Below, in pieces: positions 26,416 to 39,939 of a stretch of DNA of 64,000 bases. Position numbers and translations under genes: made by a program. The stretch is from Apteryx mantelli (taxonomy: Eukaryota; Chordata; Aves; Apterygiformes; Apterygidae): assembly GCF_036417845.1 (NCBI RefSeq), contig NC_089981.1:22030001-22094000 (forward strand), in the 5' to 3' direction. The notes under the pieces were generated by a model. That model ran no database searches, was not told the origin of the DNA, and worked only from the letters and a program-made list of their open reading frames with translations. How positions within the stretch are numbered: position 1 is the stretch's first letter; every line of letters begins with the position of its first letter.

Positions 26416-29400
26416 GACCTGTCTCCCATTTGGCACCTTCATTGTTTCCTCCAAGTGTCTGAGTTGATAGTTGAATGAATGCAAGAGAGTCACTGTAGTG
26501 TTTCTGGGTTGCTGATGCTGCTGTGTTGCTGAGCTTTCTGGCAGGAAATGAAGCTATTCTGAAGTCTGTTGTGATGGAAGGATCATGGTAAGGTCACCTA
26601 TTTATGCACTTGACCTATTATTTTCACTGATATTTGTCCCTGGCTACAATGTAGTTGCTATTTCTGAAAAGCACAGCTTCCTTTTTTTAAAAAAAAAAAA
26701 AACACTTCAATTCTAGAGAAAGCAGAATTTTCTGTGCTGGAACTTTGCTGCAGGTTGCATTTGCCTCTGTGCATGTGGAATGGGTTGTAAACAAAGTTTG
26801 CCCTGCTGTTTTCCAGAATGAGCCACAAAGAAGCTGGCCATTTCTGTGTCCCTCTGGAGATCACTGGCTTCACCATTTACTTTCATCTGGGTTGGGCATT
26901 ACTACTCAGGTTTTAACAGTAGTGCAAGCCGAGTGAGGGAGCATAATGTTGATCCTGCTTAGCTGGCTGTGTCTAATCCAGCTGTTCCTAATACACTTTG
27001 TCTTGGATTTCACCCTGCTTAATTGAAGGGTCTGAAATAAGAACTAGATAGATGGTTATGTCTGGATGATGATTTGCATCTTAGTGGGAAGAGGTGTCTA
27101 TCTTTTTCCATTAATCAGAGAGAAAGCCTGTGGTGAGCCTCCTAATTTGGGTTTCTCACATAAGTGCCTAAAGCTAGATGAGGTAAAATCGACCTGTGCA
27201 ATGCAGGGAAGTCCCATTGTGCATGGCACCTCTTACAGCTTTGTTGCCAGTTAGGTTAAAGGAAATTCTGCTTATACTTTTGTAGGGCTGCTGAAAGCTT
27301 GTTTCAAATTAATTTAGTTTCCCTTTCTCCTTGCTTTTTTAGTTTAGAATCTGGTCTTAGGCTACTAGTAATGTGGCCTGTGATGTCTGTCTTTTGTTTT
27401 GCAGATGTATCTTGGCTAGTCCTTGTGGGTCCTTAAGTCACCTTCAAGCCAGGAAATGTACCTGCTGCTGGCAATGGTAGCAAACAGGCAACTGAGCAAA
27501 GAGCACTTAGCTGCAATTTGTCCTATGCAGTGTGGCCCACTGTTTTCCTCTGTCTCAGACTGCAGGTGATGGTTACCCAGACTCAGCCCCTGACCCCAAA
27601 CAAGGTAGAACCCTGCCTGCAGAGGCTTCCTTGTAAGTGGGCAGAGCACAGGAAGGGCCATGTTGTGCCACCTGACAGATTCCTCCGTTCTCTGAACCTT
27701 CTTGTCATTTGTCGCTGATTCAGAACCATCTCTTTCTGCTATACCTCCCCATCACTTTCCCCTGTCTGAGAGACAAAGGTGAGCTGAGGAGTCTGACGGT
27801 CTGAGATTGTAATAAATACATGAAACGGGAGGGGCTTTCCACTCAACTGTTTAGTGCCCAAATATAGTTGGGTGAGAGGACACTTTCCCTACCTTTTCTT
27901 TAGTTATACGTGCTTGTGATGTATGATTCAACCACTGGGTGTCTCTGGGCTATGCAGAGCTCCAGGCAAGATCAAGTCCTTAGTAAGCTGGGGCTCAAGT
28001 TACGCTTGTTTGAGGCTGCAGTTTGTGGCTGCAGTTTTGTTCTTCAGTGGCCCTTGTTATGAAGGGGGTTTTGTTTCCTTCTAGATTGACCCCTCAGAAT
28101 GTGCCTTTCCCACTCCTGAAAATGGAGTGGGATTGTACTGTATGGTAAAACGCCATGGGCTGTGAATAGTATCGGTCTTGTCCTGATCAAAGGAAAGTGA
28201 ATTTTCCTGTCTGACTTGGCTTTATCACCGTTTCTAAACACCACACTTCTCTCATCGTGCTGAGCTGTGCAGAAGGTCCAAGGGGTAGAGTGTTAGTATA
28301 GCAGCTTTGCTACCTTTCCCTAACTGATTGGCTTTTTTTCTTTTTTCTTTGGCTGTGACAAGCTTACTCTTGCATGCACACTCAAGTAGATAATTATTCT
28401 ATCTCTCAACAGGGCTCTGCTGGCCACTGTTTTTTTTTTTTCTTCAACTCCATGGAAAGGGAGCTGTTTTCTCATTATGCTGCTGGAAGGGTAAAAGATA
28501 GCCTATTCTCTACTTTAAAAATGCCATGATAGAGGGTAAAACTTTCATTAAAGATACCCGGCTGAATTTGTAGACTTAAGGCAAGTACCACATGTAGTGA
28601 ACTGTGGCTAGCGTCTTTTTTTAAAAGAGAATGAAAGAATCCAGCTGTAATAGGCAGTATTTTGTGTTTGGATATTTAATTGTCAGTATTTTCTATTGTA
28701 TGTTGCATGCAGAAAAGTAATTGAATTAATTCCTTCATAGATTTAGACCAGAAGACACAAAATATGAATGTCTACCTATTGCTGTAGGCTAGTTCTCCTC
28801 CCACCCCCCAATCCAATTTAGAAGGCTTGACATCTTAGTGGTTCACAGCTCCATGTTGTAGCTTTCTTTGCTGCTATTAACTTGCCTGATGGAGGATTTG
28901 GTGGTGGAATAGCTGATAAAACAACTGAGTCGTACCAGTTCTTTCCTGCTGGCTCAGCTTTGAGCAGGTACCTGGTAATGTTGAATGATGCTTTGTTGTT
29001 AAATCAGTAAACTCAGCAGCAGCTGAACACATTGCTTGGTTACATCAGTTGCTTGTGTGGTTTTTGCTACAGATGTGAGCACACCTTTGTTATGTTGCGT
29101 GAGACAGGATTATGCCGGACTTCAGCTGGGATTTGATCCTCCCTTGCTTGTGGTATTGGTATGTTCTGGGGTGGCCAAGATATTACTCCCTCAGTGCTTT
29201 GCTGAGGAACATCTGGTGGAACAAGCCCTGGACCTGGGATTAACTGATCTTCTAGGTTTCAGGCAGTGATTGTACTGGGCAAAGAAGGGTGAGGGATGGT
29301 ATGTCATGCTCAAAACTGAATAATTATTATTATTATTTTTCTTCCCTGAGCTGGTTTGGTAGCACTCAGATGCTGTGATGGACAGGAAAAACATGCTGCT

Positions 29401-30514
29401 AATTGGCTGTTGAGAAATAACTTGCTATACTGTGCGAGGTAGCCTGCTTTACAATTCTGTAGTAGCTGAGAGCTGTCCCTTTGTACAGAGGTAACATAAT
29501 TCTGATCATCTGCTTGGTGACTGGTATGTAGGTCTGACTGTATGCTTAGGCTTGCACCAGCATAAACTGGAGCATGGTTCATAAATTCGGCACTTAGCTG
29601 TGACATGTGGCCATGTGTCCTGTTCAGAGCTGATCCTTGCCAGTGATTCATTACAAACTCCATTACAAGTTGATGTGTAGAGACAGTCATAATGTTTGGC
29701 TTGGGTAAATACCCTAATTCTGGATACTTGGGAGGGGTTCTTCTGTGTTTATCCAGACCATTTGGATCTAGGACAGAGATTCTCAGTCTGTGGCAGAAGA
29801 CTAGGAGCTGGGAATCATGACAGTGCTGTCATTTCTGTACTATAAAGAGAGTCAGAAGAGGTTGTCTGACCAAAAGAGACTGGGATCCCAGGACTTTTGG
29901 AATAGGAGAGGTTGGAAAGCGCAAATTTAGGCATTGTGTTACAGTTTCAAAAGGGAGTTTTTAAATCTGTCCCTTCTTTTACCTTGGAAACTTCCAATAC
30001 TCAATTGGATGCAGGCTCTAACATGCCTTACAAGACCTGGCTTTGAAAGTGGCGGAAGAGTAAGTGGAAACCAATCTACAGAGGTTCTTTAATTTCCATG
30101 GAGGCAGAAGTTTACATTTTACTGGCACCAATCCATGTGGCTGTCTGCAGCTGCAATCTGTGAGGAAGTGTTATGCTGCTAAAACTTCTTGTCATCACTA
30201 GGTCTCAACTAAAGGAATGGTTTGGCTGTTGGAAGGTGTAATATAAATTCATTACATGTTTGTTTGTTTATATGGTTGAAAATAGCACACCATGAGAAGG
30301 GATATTTAGGACCACAACAAAACATATTCCTTATATTGCCTGCCAGACACGTAGTAACAGAGGAGGAGCTGAAACAAACATCTGCATGGATATAAGGTAG
30401 AAAAATCCATGTTAGCCATTGCCAATTAAGTGAAAGAAAGAGGAACTGGGAAGGCTAGTTTTCAAGGTACAAAAAATAAAGATTTTATGTAGCTTTTTCT
30501 GCTGTAATCTGGGT

Positions 30515-30585
30515 CCCTATCCAGCAAAGTACTTACAAATCCCTATTCAGTTAAGCATTCAGAGGCATATTTCCAAAGGGTTTCA
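30515..30585. repeat. Ancient amniote repeat relic
   Basis: 'tatccagcaaagtacttac' followed by 'ttcagttaagcattcag' resembles the 'ttcagcaaagcacttaagca' blocks of an old dispersed amniote repeat. A 14-base stretch, aagggtttcaaaac, is also present twice about 40 bases apart just to the right (near 30577 and 30616). I leave the family unnamed. Confidence 0.35.
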
Positions 30586-31399
30586 AAACTCTAAGGCACG
30601 GAGAGCAGCATCTTGAAGGGTTTCAAAACATGCATATATTATAAGTGCCCTGTACCTACAAAGTCTGTGGAACATTTCCTACTACGTCCCTACTAGTCTC
30701 ATTCCTTGAACACCTTGGCCCTGAGCCCTGCCTTGCATCTGTCTGGTTTAGTAAGGCAGAGGAGTATGTGTCGAAGTACTTCTCTGAATTGAGGCCTTTA
30801 TGATAGAACAAATCAGACGAAAAGATAAGAACTGTGGGAAGCAGTGACAGAACACTGTTGCTAGTTGGCCTAAATGACTGTGTAAACACACAGATAAATA
30901 ATGATGTCTCTTGTGCCAGGGGCTCAGTCCACTGCTGTCTGGTGGCATGACTGCCTTTGTGTTCAGCACCTCAGGGCTTTGCACTTGACTCTTAGAGGCA
31001 GACCCATGGGGCTGTTTAGTGGCTCAGATGTTCTGCATGAAATATGCTGTAGAGACTTGAAGGTGTTACAGTGATTAACTAAATGGCAACTTGAGTGACA
31101 AAATGATCCTGTTATGCTGCTTAGGGCTGGCAAAAGGATAGGTGTTGGGGTGATGCTGCAGTGCGTTTCAGAGCTGTGGGAGTTCTCTGGCAGAGTGGAG
31201 CAGGTGTGAGCACTCCAGATCATGACTAAGTGGTGTCTCGGCTGATGAAGAGTTCTGTTTTATTCCTTTCCCTCAAATGTTTTCTTCCAAATCTAATTTG
31301 CCTCAATTATCTATTTTATCTCATGTTTACAGTTACCGACAGCTTGCAGTTTTGTGTCAGCCTGTTCCTGTTGCAGGGATGAAGAGGAGGGAATTAGTC

Positions 31400-31585
31400 T
31401 TTGCTCTAGTGTTTACCAGAGGCCTTGTAATATTAAGGCACTGCACAAGGAGAGAGAGCTCCTGTCCTCAAGGAAGCGTAAGGGCAGGAAATGGGCAGGA
31501 AATGTCTTTAGCCTAGCTGGCACTGGGAATGGAACCCAGGCCTTCTGAGTCTTAGTCCAGTGCTCTGTCCAGCAGGCAGTTCAGC
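31400..31585 (-). repeat. MIR/L3-type ancient repeat relic
   Basis: 'ttaaggcactgcacaagg' with 'ctcctgtcctcaaggaagc' matches the 'aaggcactgtacaaac ... gtccctgccccaaagagc' block of old amniote elements. It is followed by 'ggaatggaacccaggcc' and 'cttagtccagtgctctgtcc', the usual distal block. The order of all blocks is kept. It contains a local exact duplication, gggcaggaaat twice in tandem near 31483-31505. Confidence 0.6.
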
Positions 31586-33660
31586 TGTCCAGCTACTGAT
31601 GTGTGCACGAGGTTGTGTGGCACTCTTTGCTGGCTTGCAGGGTTTTGATCTTTTGTGCTATATTTTTTTTTTTAGCTGATGCTCTCTGGGGATAGCTGTT
31701 ATGTCATGGCAGTTCAACTGGAGAATTTTCAAACTTGGGTGTGCAAATAAATGAAAATAAAATAATTAAGATTTCAAGTTCCTTTTTAGTACGTGGGATT
31801 CTATTCCTGATGCTTATGGATGCTCCAAGGTTTGACAAAGAGTCTGGGGAGAAAGGTTTACAAATATCTGTCTTAGATTTTTAAAATTGCATCAGGCTGC
31901 TGATTTGATTGTATTTTTTTTTTAATGTATTTTAGCGTTAAATTTCCATGCAGAAGGGCCATTAGTGCAGTTCAGAACTGTTTTCCTTATGCCATTTAGT
32001 TAGTTAAGGAAAACCAGAAAAGAACAGGTTAAGGAAGACTTCATAATGGATTTTTCTTGCCCATTTGACTTGCAGCCATGTCTTTTGAAGAGTACCAGCA
32101 ACATGTTTCTTAGTCTATGTAGGTTTACTCGCTACTTCTCAAGTGGAAATGCCTTACTGCTGCTTGGTTTTTGAACTGGGTCAGGGCATTTGGAAATGGC
32201 TAGCCTAAACCTTTAAGAATAGGCACTCCTTTGTTACACTTACAGTTGGGTTTTTCTAGCGCCTCTCAAAGGTATGTATGTATCTATACGTGGGAGATAG
32301 TCTTGACATCTGGATAAACAGAACTATACTTGTTTGAGGCTTTTCAGTCATTCTTGCTTTAGTTGTCTAAAAAATGCATGATAAAACCAACCACCTGCTT
32401 TTGAGGCATTTAGGTTTCCAAAGGTTTGTGTTCTGATTTTAAGCATATGACTGATCAGACTTTGAGTGCTGGACCTGGTTCTTGTACAAAAGTCTGTCCA
32501 GTTGACACTTAGGACTTTTGAAGACCTGGCCTTTGAGAAGGGAATTAATTACCTGATTTTCAGTTACCTGTGTAACACTCAATGCTATATGTACATATAT
32601 GCTCACATCCACAAAAAATATGTATCTCTCTATATCATAATTTCCCTACTAATCTTAATTTCTGGACACTCAGGAAAGTGTATGTATCCATTTTTTGGCT
32701 AGTCAGAATGCACACAGAAAAGACTGGCATTTGCCTTAACACCCTTTTGGGCAGAATTTCCTGTAAAGAACCCAAGCAACATACCTGGTCAGAGGACAGG
32801 ATATTGTATATTAGTACCTAAGTCTTTGTGCTCATTAGATCATTGCTCAAAGTTGCAAGTAAAACATTGGACTGGGGGCCAAAGATGTATCTTTATTCAG
32901 CCTGGCTTTCAGTTATGCACCTGCTTATTTCTTACCTGACTGTGTCCATTTAATGTGCTTCAAAGACAAGTGCTCATATTATAACAATGCAAGTTATGCA
33001 GACTTCACTGAGCTAAAACAATGAAAATATATGACTTGGTATAACTTCCTATGGTCACTTTTAAATAAGCATTCTGGAAAAGATATCAAGCCTTGTGTTT
33101 TGCTGTTTTTGAACTGCTACCTAATTACTAAGAATTAGGACACAATTTTTCCTAGGTACCACATTGCTTTCTGCAGAGCATCTTGCCTCCTCCAGGTGTC
33201 TGGTACTGGCCCTTTATAATGAATGCAGCGTGAACTAGACTGTGAGTTTCTGTGTGTGCATTGTCTAGTTAATTTGGATTAAGACTGCATTTTTGAAATG
33301 AATCCTCCTGATCGTCCCAGCTTACTGCACTTAGGTTTGCATCATGGAGCTGCTTCAGAGTATGTATTTGATTCCTTTTTGGGTAAAACTAAATTGGAAC
33401 CTGTGTTCCAGCAGTATATATGATGCCGTCTCATTGCTAATAATCTATTCCAAAGTACCCAGTCCTGAAATGCTGATAGTGGGGATCTTCAGTACCAGCT
33501 CACTTGCTTTTCAGATCCATTCCTATTGAACAGCATTAGACAGCTTGAGTCTACTTCTGGTTTATGGGGATAAGTTATTGCCAGCTTTTTGGCATAGCAA
33601 GGTGGGTAGGGCTAGTGGTGCTCATCTAGTCTGTCTGTGAGAAGGGCTAGGTGAGGGGAA

Positions 33661-35425
33661 GGAGGCATTGTGAACATGCAGTGCGCAGAGTGGGAGCTAG
33701 AGGCACTTTGCTGGACCTCTGACTTGCAAACAAGGGAGAACTGGTTGGAGATGTGAAGGCTGGGGACAGCCTTGGCTGCGGTGACCATGAGATGGTGGAG
33801 TTCAGGATCCTGAGAGGGGAGTACAAGACAAAAAGCAGGATCACAACCCTGGACTTCAGGAAAGAAGACTTTGGCTTGTTCAGAGATCTACTTGGATGAA
33901 TCCCATGGGAGATGGTCCTGAAGAGAGGAGGTGTCCAGAAGAGCTGATTTATTTATTTATTTATTTTTTCTCCCTCCCCTCTCCAAGGATCACCACCTCC
34001 AAGCACAAGAATGGTCCATCCTGATGAGCAGGAAAACAAACAAAAAAAAAAACTTGGTAGCAGGGTCAGGTGACCCAGGAGGGATGTAAAGATACTGCGT
34101 GAGCATGCAGAGGTGGGGTTAGGAAAGCCAAAGCCCATGTGAAGTTGACTCTGAGGGATGTGAAAGGTTTCTGCAGGTATACCAGCAGTAAAAGAAAGAC
34201 TAGGGAAAATGTGAACCCACTGCTGAATGGGGCAAGGACATGGATGAGACCAGAGTAGTCAACACATTCTTTGCCTTGGTCTTTACTAGGAGGACCTGCC
34301 TTAAGGAATCCCTGGCCTCTGAGACCAGGGAAAGTTTGGAGCAAGGACAATTTATCCTGGGTTGAGGGAGCATGTCATTGCAAGGCCACTTTCAATTATC
34401 TTTGAAAGGCCATGCCAGTTGAGAGAGGAACCTCAGGATTGAAAGAAAGCAAATGTCACATATATCTTCAAAAGGAAGATCCAGGGAACTACAGGTTGGT
34501 CAACCTCACCTGGATCCCTAGGAAAGGTGATGGAGCAAATATTTGGAAATAGTTTCCAGGATTATATGAAGGGCAAGGTGACTGGGAGTAGTCAGCATGG
34601 ATTTATGAAGGGGAAATCATGCTTGACCCAGCTGATAGCCTTCTGTGATGAGAAGACTGGCTTGGTGGATGAGGGGAGAGCAGTGGATGTTGTTGATCTT
34701 GGCTTTAGTAAGGCTTTTGACACTGTCTCCCATAGCATCCCCATTGACAAACTGAACAAGTATGGGCTGAAAATTGTCTGAACTGACAGGCGCGAAGGGT
34801 TGTTATCAGCAGCACAAAGTCCAGCTGGAGGCCAGTCACTAGTGGTGTACCCCAGGAGTTGATACTGGGGCCAGTACTGTTAAAACATCTTCATTAATGA
34901 ACAGGGCAATGGGACAGAGTGCACCCTCAGCAAGTTTGCAGGTGATACAAAATTAGGAGCAGTGGTTCTTACACCAGACTGTGCTGCCATTCAGAGGGAC
35001 CTCAACAGGTGGGAGAAGTGGGCAAACAGGAGCCTCACGAAGTTCGACAAAAAGAAGTGCAGAGCACTGCACTTGGGGAGGATTAACCCCATGCACCAGT
35101 GCAAGCTAGGGGCCGGCCTGCTGGAAAGCAGCTTTGCAGAAAAAAGTCTGGGAGTTCTGGCGGACAACAAATTGCCTGTGAGCCAGAAATGTGCCCTGGT
35201 GACAAAGAAGGCTGATGGCATCCTGGGCTGCCTTAGGAAGAATGCCACCAGCAGGTTGGGGGAGGTGATTGTTGCCCTCTACTTAGTGCTGGTGAGGCCA
35301 CACCTAGAGAACTGTGTCTCCTTCTGGGCTCCTAAGCGTAAGACAGACAGGGACGTACTGGAGTGAGTCCAATGAAGGGCTACAAAGATGATTAAGAGAC
35401 TGGAGCCTCTTTCATATGTGTGCAG
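33661..35425 (+). mobile_element. CR1 non-LTR retrotransposon, decayed, 3' end missing
   Basis: This is a CR1-family LINE fragment covering much of ORF2 (reverse transcriptase). Protein landmarks in order are a GDHEMVEF segment distal to the endonuclease domain near 33780, SQHGF and GKSC near 34590-34625, FSKAFDTVSH near 34700-34730, the catalytic region near 34935-34950, and the thumb region (NPMHQ, LLESSFAEK, RPHLE) at 35080-35320. The frame is broken by a stop at 34779-34781, frameshifts around 34785-34895 and further lesions upstream. The metal-binding pair normally read as FADD is FAGD here (GGT at 34941-34943), so the copy is catalytically dead as well as broken. A (TTTA)n stretch is inserted at about 33948-33968. 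Similarity stops near 35425, before the end of ORF2 and the usual CR1 3' tail. Confidence 0.93.
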
Positions 35426-38400
35426 CTGGTTTTGCTTCAATATAGAGCATGTCTAAGATTGTTTCTTTAAAAGAAGTTGTATGATTTAATATTGTAAATT
35501 CTGATTCCATGGTAAGCCTTCATGGGTGGATTGTGTGCTGAAATGAAGCTCCAGTAAAGCTCCTTGGAGCTAAGCAGAGTTTCTCTTATATATTGATGAG
35601 AGGAAACACCCTGAGTGCATTGCACTGAAAACTGAATTGGCAAAACCTTTAATGTGGACTGGAACATCTTCCTCTATTCTAATACCTTCCTATTTGTGGG
35701 TAGCAGTGTGCTACTTTCTGTCAGGAAAACCTGTTTGGGGTTTGGGGCAAAGGAAGTGCTTTTGTTGGGGTCAGATACATACGAAGGAGCCACAGACTGA
35801 CAGTTGCTGGATTATATTTATATGCTCACACAGAAAAAGAAATCCTGCTGTGTATGTTGGGAATGTCATATGATAGGTCAAAATATTTTCTCTTGCTGAA
35901 TGATGTCAGTCACTTACTGTTATTTTGTAACAAGTGGATGATATGGTTAATTTTTTTTTTAAATGTGACTGGCATTACTTGAACTCACCTCTGAGTCACT
36001 CTGCTAATGTATGCAAATCTTTCTTGATTCACACTCTGAAAGTGAATAATGTATTTTTCTTTTGGGAACTTGCATTTCTTACAAACTACAATAGGAATAG
36101 CAGCGCTTCTGAAGAAAGCTGATCTATTTTTACTAAAAGAAATGTAAATTGGATGTCTTGTTCAAAACTTTTGAAATGTGCTATATAGAACATGTGTCAT
36201 TCTCTGTCCTAGCTTCAATATGAAGTGGCATAGGAGTCCTGTTTTTAAGCTAGTGCCTATTAATGCTATTTGTCTCTCTAATCAGGAATTAAGATTATGG
36301 TGAGAGGCCAGCCTACTCCCTTTATCCCTAGGGAGAAAATGCTAGAGTACATAGAAGGCAAATGTCTAAAACATGTCTTGTCTCTGAATATTCTTTCATC
36401 ACATGCCATTGTCCTTGAAAGTCTGTTCTGTGTAATCATCAAAAGACTTGCTAGAGATTAATCTCCAGCATTTGGGATTTTGAGGAATGACTGAGCAGAC
36501 CTGTTCTCCCACTTCAAATTAGTTGCTGTTTTCTGAGTGCAGGTCTCTGGCTTGCAGGTGGGGAAAACTTGAAACATCTTCCAAACCTAACTCTTCATTG
36601 TCCCTATGTCCATCCTGTGTAATGTCCTGGGAGAAGTGTGTGCTCTTTCTGTGCAACCTCATGCTTTTTTTTATTATTATTCATTTATTTTTATTGGTTT
36701 CAGTTCTGTGATGATGGTATTGTCATGTACTGTGCATTTAAGCCAAAACTCATGTTAGGAAATAGCTATAAATTAGTCTTGCGATGAAAGAGTAGGATTG
36801 GCCTCCTGCTGGGACTTCTGGCCTTTTGCTTTATTTATAGGCTTGATGTCTTTCTATAATCCCTTGCGGTTCTGAGAGAAAAGTGATGCAGCAGAAACAA
36901 AACTGTTAAGTGACATGTGTTTGACTTGCATGGGGCAGTTAAAACGTCATTTCCCTTCCCTTCAGCTTTTTAACCAGGTGGTGTTTTCTTGCCCCCAGTA
37001 ATATCATCTGGCTTTGAAATTCAGCTTCAGCCTTGCACATGGAAGTGAATCTTTTCTAAAATATCATTCCTCTTTCATTCTTGCTTAATGCATCTAGCAA
37101 GACAGGAAAAAAAACAGTCAGGGGACCTCTGTATGCTGAGGTTCTTGAGCCTGCACCCCTAAATTGTTTTCAGTCTACTTTCAAACTTTTGCTTGTTGGA
37201 CTTAGTTGGGCCTTAAGATGACATCTAGAGGGTACTTTTTAAGACCATTAAATTGAAAAATACAGTACTGCTGAGTCTGGCAATGAAGGCTCTTAGGTAG
37301 AGTGAGCAGTAATGAGGGAATGTCAGATGCCTTAGGTGCTCTGTGGCAAAGCAGTGATGCCAACGCCTCATGCTCTTCAAGAATATATTATCTAGAAGAT
37401 AATTCTTCACTGCCCCATGATTTTTAAAGAGGAGATGAAGCAGAAAATCCTTTTAAAATAAGTTCAGTGTCATGACAGAAAAAAGTCACAAGTCCATTGT
37501 CTGTCTTATCTTTTTTGAGGGTGGTGGTTGCAGCTTTTTGTTTTTGAAGGCTAGCAAGAACACTTTAAGGATATAATCTTTAAACTGTAGATGTTCTTGG
37601 GAGATAAGAGTTTTCATATTCAGTTTATTTTGCTCGCGTTGTCTTCTCTTAGTATGGTTAGAGGGAGAATAAACTGGCAGCTCTGAGAACTTGGACAGAG
37701 TGAATTTCAAGTAAATCTGCCTATGAGGATGGCTGACAGCTTTATCCCCTTGCACTGTCGAGAGATAATGGGACTGTCACAATGTTAATATCTACTGCCG
37801 TTTATGTTTTCATTGGTTAATGTGCATGGTCACCGGAGCTCATAATTAGAAAATAAGGTCCTTTTAGAAATATGCTTTATAAAGCAGAGCTCAAAATCAG
37901 TATTCATTATGAATACCACTGTGTATGAGACTTAGCTATGAGCACCTAGCCACTGTTTGCTTTTTTTTTTTCTTCTTTGCAATCATTGTATTATTCCCCT
38001 TGTGGCCCTTTAAAATGTTGGCCTGATTTTGACTTCTGTAGATAATTGAGTAATACAATATATTAGGAAGGGAAGCTAACCACTGAGTTAATTTTGCTCT
38101 CTGAAGTGTTCAGCTTCTTAGGCTGATCTATCTTTAAAGGCATGGGTTTTCACTGTAATGACTAAACCGTTGGGGATTATTGCATATGAAGAAATGAAAA
38201 TTTTAACTTGTGTATTCATTCTGATTAACCTCCTGTATAGAGATAGATTTCAGAATGCAGCTTTTTGGTGGCTCTTTCTTCCATCCACTTCAATTTTGCA
38301 GCTTATAATACTGATTTGCACTTTGGCTAATGCTTGTGTAGACTAGGCCCCCCCTTGATAGTCTGATCCTGTATGCATGTCTATTTGTCTGTCAGCTCAC

Positions 38401-39911
38401 TAGTTTTGCATGTGTAGATTTTGACCCTGCTGTGAATTCTCTTGGTACGTGCTTTAAAATGTACCATCTTTCTTGCAATTACTCTCTTGGCTCTTTTTGT
38501 AAGAACCAAAGGTGTCCTATGGGAAAAATACTGTCAGAGAAGGACTTTTGGATGCCTGTATTTAGGCTGCTCATAGCCTGATTCCCCTCATTTCCATTTG
38601 ATGGCACAGTACCACGCTTGTTCTAAGCCTTTTCTGGTCAGTTAATTTGTTCTTTTCTGTTCTTGAATTGGAAACTAATTGAGTACTTGCAAAGGGCGCC
38701 AGATTAAACTCTATTTTTCTTTTTGCCTAGGGTGCCAGTGAAAATGCCTTTCCCTCTTCTGTGTGTCCTTAGGAAACTATGTTACAAAAAGAGACTTACA
38801 TGATCATGTTTGTGTGAGGGTGAGGGACACATGCAGACAATCACCCCAGGCTGGTAACATTTGACTCCATTAGCCAATTTTAATCAAATTTGTCAAAAGG
38901 TGGAGGTCTCAAAGATCTCGGGTTTTTTAGTTTTGTGAAAATAGGTGACCTTCCAGTGGTGAGGAGCTGATTTATTGCACCAGCATTAGTGCACGAAATC
39001 TAATAAGTTTGAGTGTCCCTGTCTATTTTGGACAGCAGAGGCTCGAAGTATGGCCTCTCCTTCAGGCAGATTAAAGTCTTGTTTTGTGTGTGTGTGTTTT
39101 GGGGTCTGCCTTTGTGCTCCCCCCACCTTTCCAAAACACAGCCCTGGCTAATAGTAGCAGAACTGAAACTGCAGTTACTTGGAATTCTCAAACAACATTT
39201 TTGTCAGCACTTCAACTCTCTTAACTCTTATTTTATGTTTTTGGGTTTTTTATGGTAAAATGAGTAATTCTAGACAGTGGACTGGCTTTAAAAGAATATT
39301 TTTTATTTTAAACTCGCACCGGGGCAGTCCATCTACCTTAACAGATGAAGTTTGTATGATATTTTGGTGAGTGACAATGACTCTCACTGCTTTGAGTGAA
39401 TAAGGTTCTCCCTCTTTCCTTGGGGTAAAGAATGTTCTCTGATTTTTATGGACATCAGCTGCCGTTTTCCTTTCTTCCAGGCTAGTGGCTGTTAGTAGGG
39501 CCATGGAACAATAGACAACACCTGTAGACTGACACTGAGGCCAGGTATAAAATCAAACAGTTCAGGAGTCTCATGCTGACACTTGCTTCCTAATGCAATC
39601 ATATTTGCTCCTTTGCCAGCTTCATAGGACGCACAAGAGTACAGGCTCTAAGGTGGGACTCTGTATTGTTATTCATTGCTTAGGCTTCCACTTCAGTCTT
39701 CAGTGGGTTTTTGGGGAGAAGATTTTAACAAACTGCAGGACATGTTACTGTAGAATTGGGGTTCAGCCCTCAGGAAGGGAAATATTGCTGTTCTTGGGGG
39801 GTGGAGTGGACAGTGGAGTGTGTGTTCCCCCTGTCCTCTCCCATCACACGCTGTTCTGTGCCCTCTCGCAGGAGGAAAGATAGTTAGACTTCAGAATCTG
39901 ATGGATTTGCC

Positions 39912-39939
39912 AAAAAAAAAAAAAAAAAAGGCGGGGGGG
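39912..39939. repeat. A(18) followed by G-rich run
   Basis: Eighteen A residues (39912-39929) are followed almost directly by a run of seven G (39933-39939). I checked the preceding 300 bases for a processed pseudogene or SINE that could own such a tail and recognised none. Confidence 0.85.

Larger units (their letters stand above)
13138..33660 (+). other. Presumed long first intron, proximal part
   Basis: About 20 kb contain no exon I can recognise on either strand. The plus strand reads as rich in T and G relative to A and C for most of the way, the bias expected on the coding strand of a transcribed vertebrate intron. Strong acceptor-like sites occur at 21326-21355 (long C/T tract then tcctgcag), 25870-25893 and 27385-27404, but none leads into a recognisable reading frame. 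Compound T/C runs lie at 14227-14243, 18213-18232 and 21326-21343. The interval 17140-17440 is AT-rich with many TAAT cores and could hide conserved non-coding sequence. Open frames are short and featureless. Confidence 0.5.

Noticed and set aside
29765..29900. hAT/MER-type DNA transposon relic (also at 61695-61740), from 'gattctcagtctgtgg' and 'agtggttctcaaagtttc'
   Set aside because: Only one short block resembles such ends in each case; no terminal inverted repeat pair or 8-bp target duplication could be found.
33600..35430. Endogenous retrovirus, considered for the reverse-transcriptase-like frames
   Set aside because: The motifs and order (SQHGF, FSKAFDTVSH, FAGD, NPMHQ, SSFAEK) are those of CR1 LINE ORF2. 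There are no LTRs, primer-binding site, protease or integrase.
39590..39930. Processed pseudogene or SINE ending in the A(18) tract
   Set aside because: The sequence before the A-run shows no coding similarity, no tRNA- or 7SL-like head and no target-site duplication that I can see.
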